Shown here piece by piece: positions 41,842 to 50,065 of a DNA stretch of 64,000 nt (within the stretch, counting starts at the first letter, position 1; each line of letters starts with the position of its first letter). The translations under genes and the position numbers were made by a program. The notes beneath the pieces were generated by a model. That model did not search any database and was not told the DNA's origin. It worked only from the letters and a program-made list of their open reading frames with translations. Source of the stretch: Oribacterium sp. (GTDB lineage: Bacteria > Bacillota_A > Clostridia > Lachnospirales > Lachnospiraceae); NCBI GenBank assembly GCA_004554245.1, contig SFND01000001.1, forward strand, positions 124,001-188,000, in the 5' to 3' direction.

Positions 41842-43371
41842 ATGGAATACTTTAAATTAACTGCTGCCATGCATAATCTGGGTTGCAAGGTCAATGCCTA
41901 TGAAGCGGACGCGATGCTCGAGGAGCTCCGCCGCGCCGGCATACGGATCGTGCCCTGGGAGAGCGCCGCAGCCGACATCTATATCATCAATACCTGCTCC
42001 GTCACAAACATCGCCGACCGGAAGTCGCGGCAGATGATTCATAAGGCCCGGAGCATGAATCCGGCGGCCGTCGTAATCGCAGCCGGCTGCTATGTACAGG
42101 CGCGCGCCGCGGAGCTTCAGATGGATACCGCGGTGGATATCCTCGTCGGTAATCAGGAGAAGGGCCGTCTGCTGTCGATTCTCGAGGCGTACTGGACGAC
42201 CCACCCGGACAGGCTTCCAGCGTCCCTCCGTGCTTCCGGCGCTGATGCAGACGAGCGGCACGTATATACCGATCCGGAGGTCCGTGTGCCCGCCGCTTCG
42301 TCCGTGGACGATGCCGCCGACCGGACTGCAGTGATCGACCAGGCGCAGGCGGACCGATCAAACGCTGCCTGCTTCGTGTCGGATATCGCAGAGCCACAGC
42401 CGTACGCGAAGCTCCGGGCCGGTGAGATCGCCGATCAGGGACGGGTCTTCATCAAGGTGCAGGATGGCTGCAATCAGTTCTGTGCCTACTGCATCATCCC
42501 ATACGTGCGCGGACGCATCCGCTCGCGTTCCATCGAGGACACGGTGAAGGAGGTCGCAGATTTCGCCCGTCGCGGCTATCACGAGGTCGTGCTGACCGGC
42601 ATCCACCTCTCTTCCTACGGCCTCGATTTCGATCATGCGAACTATGAATATGCGATGAACCATGAGATTCCGTCGACGCATCTCCTCGCACTGATCCGTG
42701 CGGTGGCGGCAGTACCGGGCATCGCGCGGGTTCGTCTCGGCAGCCTCGAGCCGCGTATCATCACGGAGTCGTTCGTCGAGGAGCTGCGGGCGATTCCGGA
42801 GCTATGCCCGCACTTCCACCTTTCGCTCCAGAGTGGTTCAGACCGCATCCTGGCAGCGATGAACCGGCACTATGATACGGCAGCCTTCCGTCACTCGGTC
42901 GCGCTTCTTCGTGCAGCCTGGCCCGAGATGGCGATCACAACGGATGTCATCGTCGGCTTTCCGGGGGAGAGTGAAGCGGATTTCGAGGATTCCTGTCGCT
43001 TCGTCGAGGAGATCGGCTTCTACGAGCTGCATGTTTTCAAGTACAGCCGGCGGCAGGGAACGGCGGCCGACCGCATGCCGGCGCAGCTTACGGATCGTGT
43101 GAAGTCCGAGCGCTCCGAACGACTGATGAAGCTTGACGCGCAGCAGTCCGAGGCCTTCCGCCGCCGCTTTCTCGGCCGGAACGAGGACGTGATTCCGGAG
43201 GAAATCGTCGAGATCGAGGGGCGCCCGTATCTTCGTGGCTATAACCGGTGCTATGTGCGCTATCTGATTCCTCTTTCGGATGCGGCAGAGGGAGCTTGTA
43301 AAATCGGCCAAATAATGCAGGTATGTGGACAGGAAATCTGTGGAGGATGTGTACTTGCATTGGTTTTATAA
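41842..43371 (+). CDS. mtaB: tRNA t6A37 methylthiotransferase MtaB
   Basis: Radical SAM enzyme converting t6A37 to ms2t6A37 in tRNAs that read ANN codons. At 509 residues it has an N-terminal UPF0004 domain with cluster cysteines in LGCKVN (Cys15), INTCSVT (Cys52) and AAGCYVQ, the radical SAM CNQFCAYCIIPYVRGRIRSR, and a C-terminal TRAM segment. A stretch of about 60 residues after the first domain (PASLRASGADADERHVYTDP onward) is longer than usual. No ribosome site precedes the ATG at 41842, so expression may be weak or the start could be codon 10. Confidence 0.92.
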   Translation: MEYFKLTAAMHNLGCKVNAYEADAMLEELRRAGIRIVPWESAAADIYIINTCSVTNIADRKSRQMIHKARSMNPAAVVIAAGCYVQARAAELQMDTAVDILVGNQEKGRLLSILEAYWTTHPDRLPASLRASGADADERHVYTDPEVRVPAASSVDDAADRTAVIDQAQADRSNAACFVSDIAEPQPYAKLRAGEIADQGRVFIKVQDGCNQFCAYCIIPYVRGRIRSRSIEDTVKEVADFARRGYHEVVLTGIHLSSYGLDFDHANYEYAMNHEIPSTHLLALIRAVAAVPGIARVRLGSLEPRIITESFVEELRAIPELCPHFHLSLQSGSDRILAAMNRHYDTAAFRHSVALLRAAWPEMAITTDVIVGFPGESEADFEDSCRFVEEIGFYELHVFKYSRRQGTAADRMPAQLTDRVKSERSERLMKLDAQQSEAFRRRFLGRNEDVIPEEIVEIEGRPYLRGYNRCYVRYLIPLSDAAEGACKIGQIMQVCGQEICGGCVLALVL

Positions 43372-43412
43372 ATGTTATAAAATTAATTGAGTTATTAAGA
43401 GGACGTGACAAA

Positions 43413-43676
43413 ATGAATGATTTAGGCAGTACACAGATTATCCGACCGATGCAGGAGTGCGATCTGGATGTGACAGAGGTTCTGGCCCGTGTCTATGAGG
43501 CACTCACGGAAAAAGGCTATAATCCGATTAATCAGATCGTTGGATACATTATGTCGGGAGATCCGACGTACATTACCAGCCATAAGGGGGCGAGAAGCCT
43601 GATTATGAAGGTGGAACGCGACGAGATCATCGAAGAGCTGATGAAGACGTACGTGGACGCGAAGCTGAGCAGGTAA
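43413..43676 (+). CDS. ireB: IreB family regulatory phosphoprotein (UPF0297)
   Basis: Small cytoplasmic protein of 87 residues, very conserved in Firmicutes: MNDLGSTQIIRPMQ, VYEALTEKGYNPINQIVGYI and SGDPTYITSHKGARSLIMKVERDEI (in part). In Enterococcus the homologue IreB is phosphorylated by the kinase IreK and dampens cephalosporin resistance. Start at 43413 follows AGAGGACG. It begins the conserved trio ireB-ruvX-DUF1292, though here a terminator separates it from ruvX. Confidence 0.93.
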   Translation: MNDLGSTQIIRPMQECDLDVTEVLARVYEALTEKGYNPINQIVGYIMSGDPTYITSHKGARSLIMKVERDEIIEELMKTYVDAKLSR

Positions 43677-43689
43677 TGTGTTGATGATG

Positions 43690-43720
43690 AAGAGTCTGTC
43701 CTGTGGGACAGACTCTTTTT
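43690..43720 (+). terminator. Terminator between ireB and ruvX
   Basis: AGAGTCTGTCC-TGTG-GGACAGACTCTTTTT, a perfect stem with a T run. Confidence 0.92.
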
Positions 43721-43821
43721 GGGTAATGAAAAGAGGAGACCGGCATTCTGGCGCAGGAATCCCGTGAAGGGACCTGCGCGGGACGGCATCCACTCAGAAC
43801 ATACGGATAGGATAAGCATTT

Positions 43822-44235
43822 ATGAGAATACTGGGACTCGATTACGGCTCGAAGACCGTCGGCGTCGCGATGACCGACGCGCTCGGCATGACGGTACAGC
43901 CGTATAAGACCATCCAGCGGGACCGGGAGTCGAAGCTTCGGCAGACCCTGTCTGAAATTGCAGAAATCGTCGAGCAGTACCAGATCAAGAAAATCGTGAT
44001 GGGACTGCCTCTTAATATGGATGATACCGAGGGGGATCGCGCAGCGAAAACGAGAGACTTCGCAGAGAAGCTGAAGCTACGTGTGGCGGTTCCGATCGAG
44101 TTTACCGATGAGCGCCTCACCACGATGGAGGCAGAGGAAATCCTCGATCAGAGTGGTATCCCGCGGAGTGAGCAGAAGAAGGTGATCGATCAGGTCGCCG
44201 CACAGCTCATCCTGGAACAGTATCTGAGGGGCTGA
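43822..44235 (+). CDS. ruvX: RuvX/YqgF family RNase H-like nuclease
   Basis: Putative Holliday-junction resolvase also implicated in 16S rRNA 5' processing. The 137-residue product has the RNase H-fold first strand MRILGLDYGSKTVGVAMTD, KIVMGLPLNMDDTEGDRA and TDERLTTMEAEEIL with the catalytic acidic residues. AGGAT precedes the ATG. The order ireB-ruvX-DUF1292 matches yrzL-yrrK-yrzB of Bacillus. Confidence 0.93.
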   Translation: MRILGLDYGSKTVGVAMTDALGMTVQPYKTIQRDRESKLRQTLSEIAEIVEQYQIKKIVMGLPLNMDDTEGDRAAKTRDFAEKLKLRVAVPIEFTDERLTTMEAEEILDQSGIPRSEQKKVIDQVAAQLILEQYLRG

Positions 44236-44314
44236 GACCCTTCAAGGATAAACATCGACGTCGCATGCCGGGCTTCCGCGCGGGTGCGGCCATGAACATG
44301 ACAAAGGAGCGGAC

Positions 44315-44581
44315 ATGGAAAATACTATCCGACTGACATCAGAAGATGGAAATCTGGAACTTGAGATCCTGGAGGAGACGACCGTCCAGGGCGTGAATTA
44401 TATTCTGGTTACGGATGCACCGGAGGGTGAGGACGGCGAGTGCTACGTCATGAAGGACGTTTCCGGCCCGGAGGATGCAGAGGCAGACTACGAGTTTGTA
44501 GATGATCAGGAATCCGAAGCATTGATGCAGATCTTTTCTGCGCTCCTAGAAGGAGAAGGTATAACGATTGAGAAATCATGA
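44315..44581 (+). CDS. DUF1292 family protein
   Basis: Small acidic protein of 88 residues, the YrzB-like third member of the ireB-ruvX-DUF1292 trio, of unknown function. Visible family phrases are NLELEILEETTVQGVNYILV and EADYEFVDDQESEALMQIFSALL. AAAGGAG precedes the ATG. Its last 14 bases overlap the TTG start of the RNase J gene, indicating translational coupling. Confidence 0.88.
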   Translation: MENTIRLTSEDGNLELEILEETTVQGVNYILVTDAPEGEDGECYVMKDVSGPEDAEADYEFVDDQESEALMQIFSALLEGEGITIEKS

Positions 44582-46652
44582 ACACACTGCCGGAGAGAAG
44601 GCAGCAGAAGTAAAAGAAGTAAAAAAAGTAAAAAAAGTAAAAGAAGTAAATCATGCAGAGCTTCCTACCGGTGAGGCGGCGAAGCGTCCGACCCACCGCA
44701 GACGGAGGCGCCCATCCACGAAGGGCAGAGAGAGCACGCAGGACACCGAGAGCACGGCTGCTCTGCAGAGTGCGGCAGCGGACAGTGCGGTGAAGGAAGA
44801 GGCACCTGCAGCGAAGCGAAGCTCCACACGGAGACGAAGCACACGAAAAGCCGAGACACATGAGAATATGGTGAGTGCAGCGGCATCTGCAGCCGGTGCA
44901 GTCGTGGAGGTACCGGAACAGCAGAAGAGCGCCAGCCGAAGCCACCGCAGCAGCAGAAGAAAGAAGTCAGATGAAGTACAGATGAAGAAGAACGGCAGTA
45001 TTAAGATCATTCCGCTCGGCGGACTCGATCAGATCGGCATGAACATTACCGCGTTTGAGAGTGATGACAGCATCATCATCGTGGACTGCGGTCTGGCTTT
45101 TCCATCCAACGATATGCTGGGGATCGACCTGGTCATCCCGGACATCTCCTATCTGAAGAGCCACATGTCGAAGATCAAGGGCTTCGTCATCACCCACGGA
45201 CATGAGGACCACATCGGTGCGCTGCCATATGTTCTGCAGCAGATCAATGTGCCTGTGTATGGAACACGGCTGACGCTTGCACTCATCGAGGGAAAGCTGC
45301 GTGAGCGCGGACTCGACCGCCTGGTGAAGCTGAACGTACAGGCCTTCGGTGATATCGTCGACTTCGGCGATATCAAGGTGGAGTTCATCAAGACGAATCA
45401 CTCCATCCAGGATGCAGCCGCGCTCGCGATCTTCACACCGGCCGGTACCATCGTTCACACCGGCGACTTCAAGGTCGACTATACACCGGTCTTCGGTGAT
45501 CCGATCGATCTGCAGCGCTTCGCTGAGCTCGGTAAGGAAGGCGTCCTGGCGATGATGTCTGATTCGACGAATGCGGAGAAGCCGGGATCTACGATGTCGG
45601 AGCGCACCGTCGGGGGTACCTTCGAGCGTATCTTTGCCGAGCACCAGCAGAACCGTATCATCGTGGCGACCTTTGCGTCGAACGTCGATCGTGTACAGCA
45701 GATCATCAATACCGCCGCGAAGTATAAGCGGAAGGTCGTGGTGGAGGGTCGTTCCATGGTGAATGTCATCACCGTAGCGTCCGAGCTTCACTATATCGAT
45801 ATCCCAGAGGGTACCCTCATCAGCATCGATGAGCTGAAGAGCTATCCGGATGAGCAGACCGTACTGATCACGACTGGATCTCAGGGTGAGTCCATGGCGG
45901 CACTGAGCCGTATGGCGAGCGGTATGCACCGGAAGGTTCATATCAAGCCGAACGATGTTGTCGTGCTTTCATCTCACCCAATTCCTGGTAACGAGCTCGC
46001 GGTGGATAAGGTCATCAACGAGCTGAGTATGCTTCATGCACAGGTCATCCTGCAGGATACCCACGTATCCGGCCATGCCTGCGGCGAGGACCTCAAGCTC
46101 CTGTACTCGCTCGTCAAGCCGGAGTTCGCGATTCCGATCCACGGCGAGTATCATATGCGGGATACCGCATCACGTCTCGCCGCCTCGGTCGGTGTCGAGC
46201 GTGACCACTGTCTCATGATCGAGAACGGTGACGTACTGGAGCTCACGACACGAAGCGGAAAGTCGGAGGCACTGATCAAGGATCATGTCCAGGCCGGTGG
46301 CGTCTTCGTCGATGGTCTCGGTGTCGGCGATGTCGGAAACATCGTCATCCGCGATCGTCAGAACCTGGCGCAGAACGGTATCATCGTCGTCGTACTGACG
46401 CTCGAGAAGTATTCAGGTCACCTGCTGGCTGGTCCGGACCTCGTGTCGCGTGGCTTCGTCTATGTACGGGAGTCCGAGGACCTCATGGAGGAGGCACGCG
46501 TACAGGTGCAGGATGCGGTCGATGACTGCCTCGTACGCCACGTGAACGACTGGGGCAAGATTAAAAATATCATCAAGGATTCGCTGTCTGACTTTCTCTG
46601 GAAGAAGATCAAGCGTGATCCGGTGATCCTTCCGATCATTATGGAGGTTTAA
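44568..46652 (+). CDS. Ribonuclease J with long basic N-terminal extension
   Basis: Metallo-beta-lactamase/beta-CASP RNase (endonuclease and 5'-3' exonuclease) of mRNA decay. The catalytic core starts near residue 140 (GSIKIIPLGGLDQIGMNI), with HGHEDHIGALP, HTGDFKVDY, SDSTNAEKPGSTMSE, and HVSGHACGEDLKLL in the beta-CASP part. The preceding 139 residues are Lys/Arg/Ala/Ser-rich and disordered, including KRPTHRRRRRP and tandem KKV/KEV units encoded by five 9-base repeats. The TTG at 44568 is supported by AGAAGGAGAAGG; the first internal ATG near the core (44982) lacks a site. The gene is inserted into a cluster that in Bacillus has no RNase J here. Confidence 0.92.
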   Translation: MRNHEHTAGEKAAEVKEVKKVKKVKEVNHAELPTGEAAKRPTHRRRRRPSTKGRESTQDTESTAALQSAAADSAVKEEAPAAKRSSTRRRSTRKAETHENMVSAAASAAGAVVEVPEQQKSASRSHRSSRRKKSDEVQMKKNGSIKIIPLGGLDQIGMNITAFESDDSIIIVDCGLAFPSNDMLGIDLVIPDISYLKSHMSKIKGFVITHGHEDHIGALPYVLQQINVPVYGTRLTLALIEGKLRERGLDRLVKLNVQAFGDIVDFGDIKVEFIKTNHSIQDAAALAIFTPAGTIVHTGDFKVDYTPVFGDPIDLQRFAELGKEGVLAMMSDSTNAEKPGSTMSERTVGGTFERIFAEHQQNRIIVATFASNVDRVQQIINTAAKYKRKVVVEGRSMVNVITVASELHYIDIPEGTLISIDELKSYPDEQTVLITTGSQGESMAALSRMASGMHRKVHIKPNDVVVLSSHPIPGNELAVDKVINELSMLHAQVILQDTHVSGHACGEDLKLLYSLVKPEFAIPIHGEYHMRDTASRLAASVGVERDHCLMIENGDVLELTTRSGKSEALIKDHVQAGGVFVDGLGVGDVGNIVIRDRQNLAQNGIIVVVLTLEKYSGHLLAGPDLVSRGFVYVRESEDLMEEARVQVQDAVDDCLVRHVNDWGKIKNIIKDSLSDFLWKKIKRDPVILPIIMEV
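44604..44648 (+). repeat. Five in-frame 9-base repeats in the RNase J gene
   Basis: Units GCAGAAGTA, AAAGAAGTA, AAAAAAGTA, AAAAAAGTA, AAAGAAGTA encode AEV-KEV-KKV-KKV-KEV. Copy-number slippage would lengthen or shorten the basic tract without shifting the frame. Confidence 0.85.
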
Positions 46653-46655
46653 GGC

Positions 46656-47204
46656 ATGCGCCGAAACGATTCCGTGTCCAGGACAGCCGGCTTCATCACC
46701 GGCATGGCCTGGCGCGTTATTCTGATTGCAGCCATCATTTTCCTGCTGCTGCAGGGGATCAGGGTGGCGTACAGCTATGGTCACGGACTGTTCTATGAGC
46801 ATGCCCTGGCTGGTGCCGGTGCACCGGAGCAGGCGTTCGTCATCACCGATGGCGAGAGCTTGGACCGGCTTGCGAAAGACCTTGAGGAGGCCGGGCTGAT
46901 CGATAATCGTCAGGCCTTCGTGCTGCAGGCGCATCTCTATGAACTCGAGATCGAACCTGGAAGCTATACACTGAGCCCGTCGATGACGGTGGTCGACATC
47001 ATCGAGCACCTGAGTCAGGAGGGCACGAAGAACAAGGAGCTGGCGGATAAGAATCTGCTGGCAGCACAGGAAAGTACAGCGGCAGCGGAAGAGACCGGTG
47101 CGGACGGTACGGAAATCATCGGCGGTACGGAGGACGAAAACCTCATCCAGCAGGATGCGGCCCGTGCCATGACAACAGCAGATAGTGAGGAAAAGAACCC
47201 TTGA
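46656..47204 (+). CDS. MltG/YceG-like membrane protein without catalytic domain
   Basis: A 182-residue protein with one N-terminal transmembrane helix (about 19-40), then an extracellular LysM-like segment resembling the N-terminal part of endolytic transglycosylase MltG (VITDGESLDRLAKDLEEAGLIDNRQAF, in part; EIEPGSYTLSPSMTVVDIIEHL), and an acidic Ala/Glu/Thr tail. The YceG catalytic domain, with its essential Glu, is missing. GGAGG precedes the ATG. It occupies the place of mltG (yrrL) in the Bacillus cluster, so it is a shortened positional homologue; it may bind glycan or modulate a true MltG. Confidence 0.75.
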   Translation: MRRNDSVSRTAGFITGMAWRVILIAAIIFLLLQGIRVAYSYGHGLFYEHALAGAGAPEQAFVITDGESLDRLAKDLEEAGLIDNRQAFVLQAHLYELEIEPGSYTLSPSMTVVDIIEHLSQEGTKNKELADKNLLAAQESTAAAEETGADGTEIIGGTEDENLIQQDAARAMTTADSEEKNP

Positions 47205-47851
47205 TTACGGATGAACGGCTTGTGAATTATATTCATTCACTGGAACCGGATCGTAGTGAGCTTCTTGAAACCATCAGAGCAGAAGCGCTCGCAGCGGAAA
47301 TCCCGATTATCCGGGATGAAACGGCAGCGCTTCTTAAGTGTTTCATGAGGATGCTTCGACCGAAGCGGATTCTGGAGATCGGTGCGGCGGTCGGCTACTC
47401 CGCCCTCTGCATGGAAGAGGCCTGCGACGGGCAGGCGGAGCTGCTGACGGTGGAGAGCTATCCACCGAGAATCGAAGCGGCGACATGGAACTTCGCGCGC
47501 AGCCCGTACCGGGATCGCATCACGCTGGTTCCGGGGGATGCGGGTGCACTGCTCCGACGCCTGGTTGAGGAGGGGCAGCACTTCGATTTTATTTTTATGG
47601 ATGCGGCGAAGGCGCAGTATATCGTCTGGCTGCCGGACATCCTCCGACTGATGTCGCCGGGCAGCGTGCTCGTCAGCGACAATATCCTGCAGGACGGCAG
47701 CATCATCGAGAGCCGTTACCAGGTGGAGCGGAGGGACCGCACCATCCATACCCGCATGCGGGAGTATCTCTTCCGCCTGAAGCATGAAGAGGCACTGGAA
47801 ACCGCGATCCTGCCGGTCGGCGATGGCGTGTCGATCAGTGTTCGAAAATAA
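47201..47851 (+). CDS. trmR: tRNA 5-hydroxyuridine methyltransferase (TrmR-like O-methyltransferase)
   Basis: SAM-dependent enzyme that makes 5-methoxyuridine at tRNA position 34 from 5-hydroxyuridine. The 216 residues have the class I motif RILEIGAAVGYSALCM (about 55-70), TVESYPPRIEAA, FDFIFMDAAKAQY with the metal-binding Asp and VLVSDNILQDG. The start is TTG at 47201, overlapping the previous stop (TTGA) and preceded by GAGGAAAAG. Position before a U32 gene matches yrrM-yrrN/O of Bacillus, which supports the tRNA role over catechol or caffeoyl-CoA methylation. Confidence 0.85.
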   Translation: MITDERLVNYIHSLEPDRSELLETIRAEALAAEIPIIRDETAALLKCFMRMLRPKRILEIGAAVGYSALCMEEACDGQAELLTVESYPPRIEAATWNFARSPYRDRITLVPGDAGALLRRLVEEGQHFDFIFMDAAKAQYIVWLPDILRLMSPGSVLVSDNILQDGSIIESRYQVERRDRTIHTRMREYLFRLKHEEALETAILPVGDGVSISVRK

Positions 47852-47932
47852 AACACATAGATAAACGTCGCATCGATGAGTGTCAGATGGATGCACATCG
47901 AGTAGATGATGTCAGATAGATGGAGAGAGCAT

Positions 47933-49186
47933 ATGCTGAAAGAAACAGAGCTTTTGATTCCGGCAGGTTCGCTGGACGTATTAAAGACCGCCGTGAACTA
48001 TGGGGCGAATGCCGTTTACTTAGGCGGTGAGGCCTTCGGTCTTCGGGCTAATGCAAAAAACTTTACACTGGAGGAGATCCGCGAGGGTGTCGCCTACGCA
48101 CATGCACATCAGGTGAAGGTTTTCGTCACCGCGAACATCTTCGCCCATAATTACGACCTCGATGGTGTGCGTACCTACTTCCAGGAGCTGGCGGAGACCG
48201 GCATCGATGCGGTGCTGATCGCGGACCCGGGTGTGTTTATGATCGCGAAGGAGGTCCTTCCGGCGTCCATCGAGCTGCATATCTCGACCCAGGCGAACAA
48301 CACGAACTGGCAGACCTTCCTCTTCTGGTGGCAGCTCGGCGCGAAGCGGGTCGTCTGTGCACGTGAATTGAGCCTGAACGAGATCCGGGAGCTGCGTCGT
48401 CATATTCCGGAGGAGATGGACATCGAGGCCTTCGTGCATGGTGCGATGTGCATGTCCTATTCCGGGCGCTGCATGTTGAGTAATTTCCTGACCGGTCGCG
48501 ATGCGAACCGGGGTGCCTGCACACATCCGTGTCGCTGGAAGTACAGTCTCGTCGAGGAGACCCGTCCGGGTGAGTATTTTCCGGTGGTTGAGAACGAGCG
48601 TGGCACCTATATCTTTAACTCGAAGGATCTCTGCATGATCGAGCATATTCCAGAGCTGATCGAGGCCGGCATCGATTCACTGAAGATCGAGGGCCGTATG
48701 AAGACCGCGCTTTATGTTGCGACGGTCGCACGGACCTATCGCAAGGCCATCGATGATTATAAGGAGAGCGAAGAAAAGTACCGCGCCAACATGGAGTGGT
48801 ACAAGCAGGAAATCGCGAAGTGTACCTACCGTGAGTTTACGACGGGCTTCTACTATGGACGTCCGACGCAGGATGATCATATCTATGACAGCAACACCTA
48901 TGTGACGGGTTCCATTTACCTCGGCACGATCCGTGAGAGCGATGCAGAGGGCTGGAGCTACCTCGAGCAGAAGAACAAGTTCTCCGTGGGAGAGCAGCTC
49001 GAGATCATGAAGCCGGATGGCCGGGATCTGCCGATCACGGTGCTGGAGATCCGGGATGCGGCGACCGATGTCGTACAGACATCCTGCCCGCATGCCTGTC
49101 AGCAGCTGAAGGTGCGCTTCAGTACAGCTCCGGAGGCCGGCGATATCATCAGAAAGGAAAGCGCTGAGAAGCAGGCGCTTGACTAA
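47933..49186 (+). CDS. U32 family protein, tRNA 5-hydroxylation (TrhP-like)
   Basis: U32 'peptidase' family protein of 417 residues. These proteins, together with prephenate-dependent chemistry, hydroxylate U34 of tRNA. Seen: ELLIPAGSLDVLKTAVNYGANAVYLGG (in part) at the start, the U32 signature EAFVHGAMCMSYSGRCMLSN and cysteines in GACTHPCRW, and SLKIEGRMKTALYVA. The ATG at 47933 is placed by GGAGAGAG; two upstream ATGs lack spacing. It directly follows trmR, forming a hydroxylation-methylation pair. Confidence 0.88.
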   Translation: MLKETELLIPAGSLDVLKTAVNYGANAVYLGGEAFGLRANAKNFTLEEIREGVAYAHAHQVKVFVTANIFAHNYDLDGVRTYFQELAETGIDAVLIADPGVFMIAKEVLPASIELHISTQANNTNWQTFLFWWQLGAKRVVCARELSLNEIRELRRHIPEEMDIEAFVHGAMCMSYSGRCMLSNFLTGRDANRGACTHPCRWKYSLVEETRPGEYFPVVENERGTYIFNSKDLCMIEHIPELIEAGIDSLKIEGRMKTALYVATVARTYRKAIDDYKESEEKYRANMEWYKQEIAKCTYREFTTGFYYGRPTQDDHIYDSNTYVTGSIYLGTIRESDAEGWSYLEQKNKFSVGEQLEIMKPDGRDLPITVLEIRDAATDVVQTSCPHACQQLKVRFSTAPEAGDIIRKESAEKQALD

Positions 49187-49191
49187 CGCGT

Positions 49192-50049
49192 ATGGAAGGA
49201 ATTTTCATCGTTCTGGGGGTCGCGTCCCTGCTGTATGTGATCGCGATCATCATGATTCATGGACTGACCAGCTTTCTATGGTTCTGGCCGCTTTTTGCAG
49301 CGGTCCAGTTCCTTATGTTTGCACTGGTACGCTATGTCCGCAGAAAACAGCGGGAGAAGAAGCGGATCCATCCAGGCCCCTTCGTGTTCATCTTTACGAG
49401 CTATGGTCTCTGGATGCTGGTGCTGCTCGCGCTTCTCGGCACGATCTTCTTTAATGCACATACGGTCGAGCAGAAGAACCTCGACTATGTGATCGTGATG
49501 GGGGCAGATCTCGTCGATAACCGGATCTCACCGTCACTGAAGAAGCGTCTGGACTGTGCCGTCGCGTATGCGAAGGAAAATCCGGACACCATCTTCGTGC
49601 TGTCCGGCGGCCGGAGCGATTATGATCGAAGCACCGAAGCGACGGTCATGTACTACTACATGATCAAGGCCGGCATCCCGGAGAACCGTCTTCTGCTCGA
49701 GTTCTACTCCCACTCCACGCAGGAGAAGATCGGCTTCTCGCTTCGAACGATACAGCAGGATCAGGAGGCCCGTCTCCGGGAAAGAGCGAAGACGCACCCG
49801 GGACTTATGGTGCCGCTGCGCGGTACAGACGGGGAGGAAATCGAGGTCATCCTGGGGGAGGAAAAGCCGATCACCCTCGGGATCATCACCTCCGAGTTTA
49901 ATCTCTTCCGGGCCTGCCGCATCGCGGCGCGCTTCGGCTATCCGGATGCCTGTCCGATGGCGACCGAGACGAGTGAACTGATGCTCGTTCACCTGAGCGT
50001 TCGGGAAGCCATCGCGGTCTTCAAGGATCGTCTGATCGGAAATATATAG
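49192..50049 (+). CDS. YdcF-like DUF218 membrane protein
   Basis: Membrane protein of 285 residues with three predicted helices in the first 90 residues and a DUF218 domain after: LDYVIVMGADLVDNRISPSLKKRLD (in part), FVLSGGRSDYDRSTEATVMYYYM, ENRLLLEFYSHSTQEKIGF and IITSEFNLFRACRIA. DUF218 proteins include E. coli SanA and YdcF, linked to envelope barrier functions without a settled activity. It starts five bases after the previous stop, with no clear ribosome site, so it is probably read by coupled translation. Confidence 0.8.
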   Translation: MEGIFIVLGVASLLYVIAIIMIHGLTSFLWFWPLFAAVQFLMFALVRYVRRKQREKKRIHPGPFVFIFTSYGLWMLVLLALLGTIFFNAHTVEQKNLDYVIVMGADLVDNRISPSLKKRLDCAVAYAKENPDTIFVLSGGRSDYDRSTEATVMYYYMIKAGIPENRLLLEFYSHSTQEKIGFSLRTIQQDQEARLRERAKTHPGLMVPLRGTDGEEIEVILGEEKPITLGIITSEFNLFRACRIAARFGYPDACPMATETSELMLVHLSVREAIAVFKDRLIGNI

Positions 50050-50065
50050 AAAAAGAGGAAGCTGA

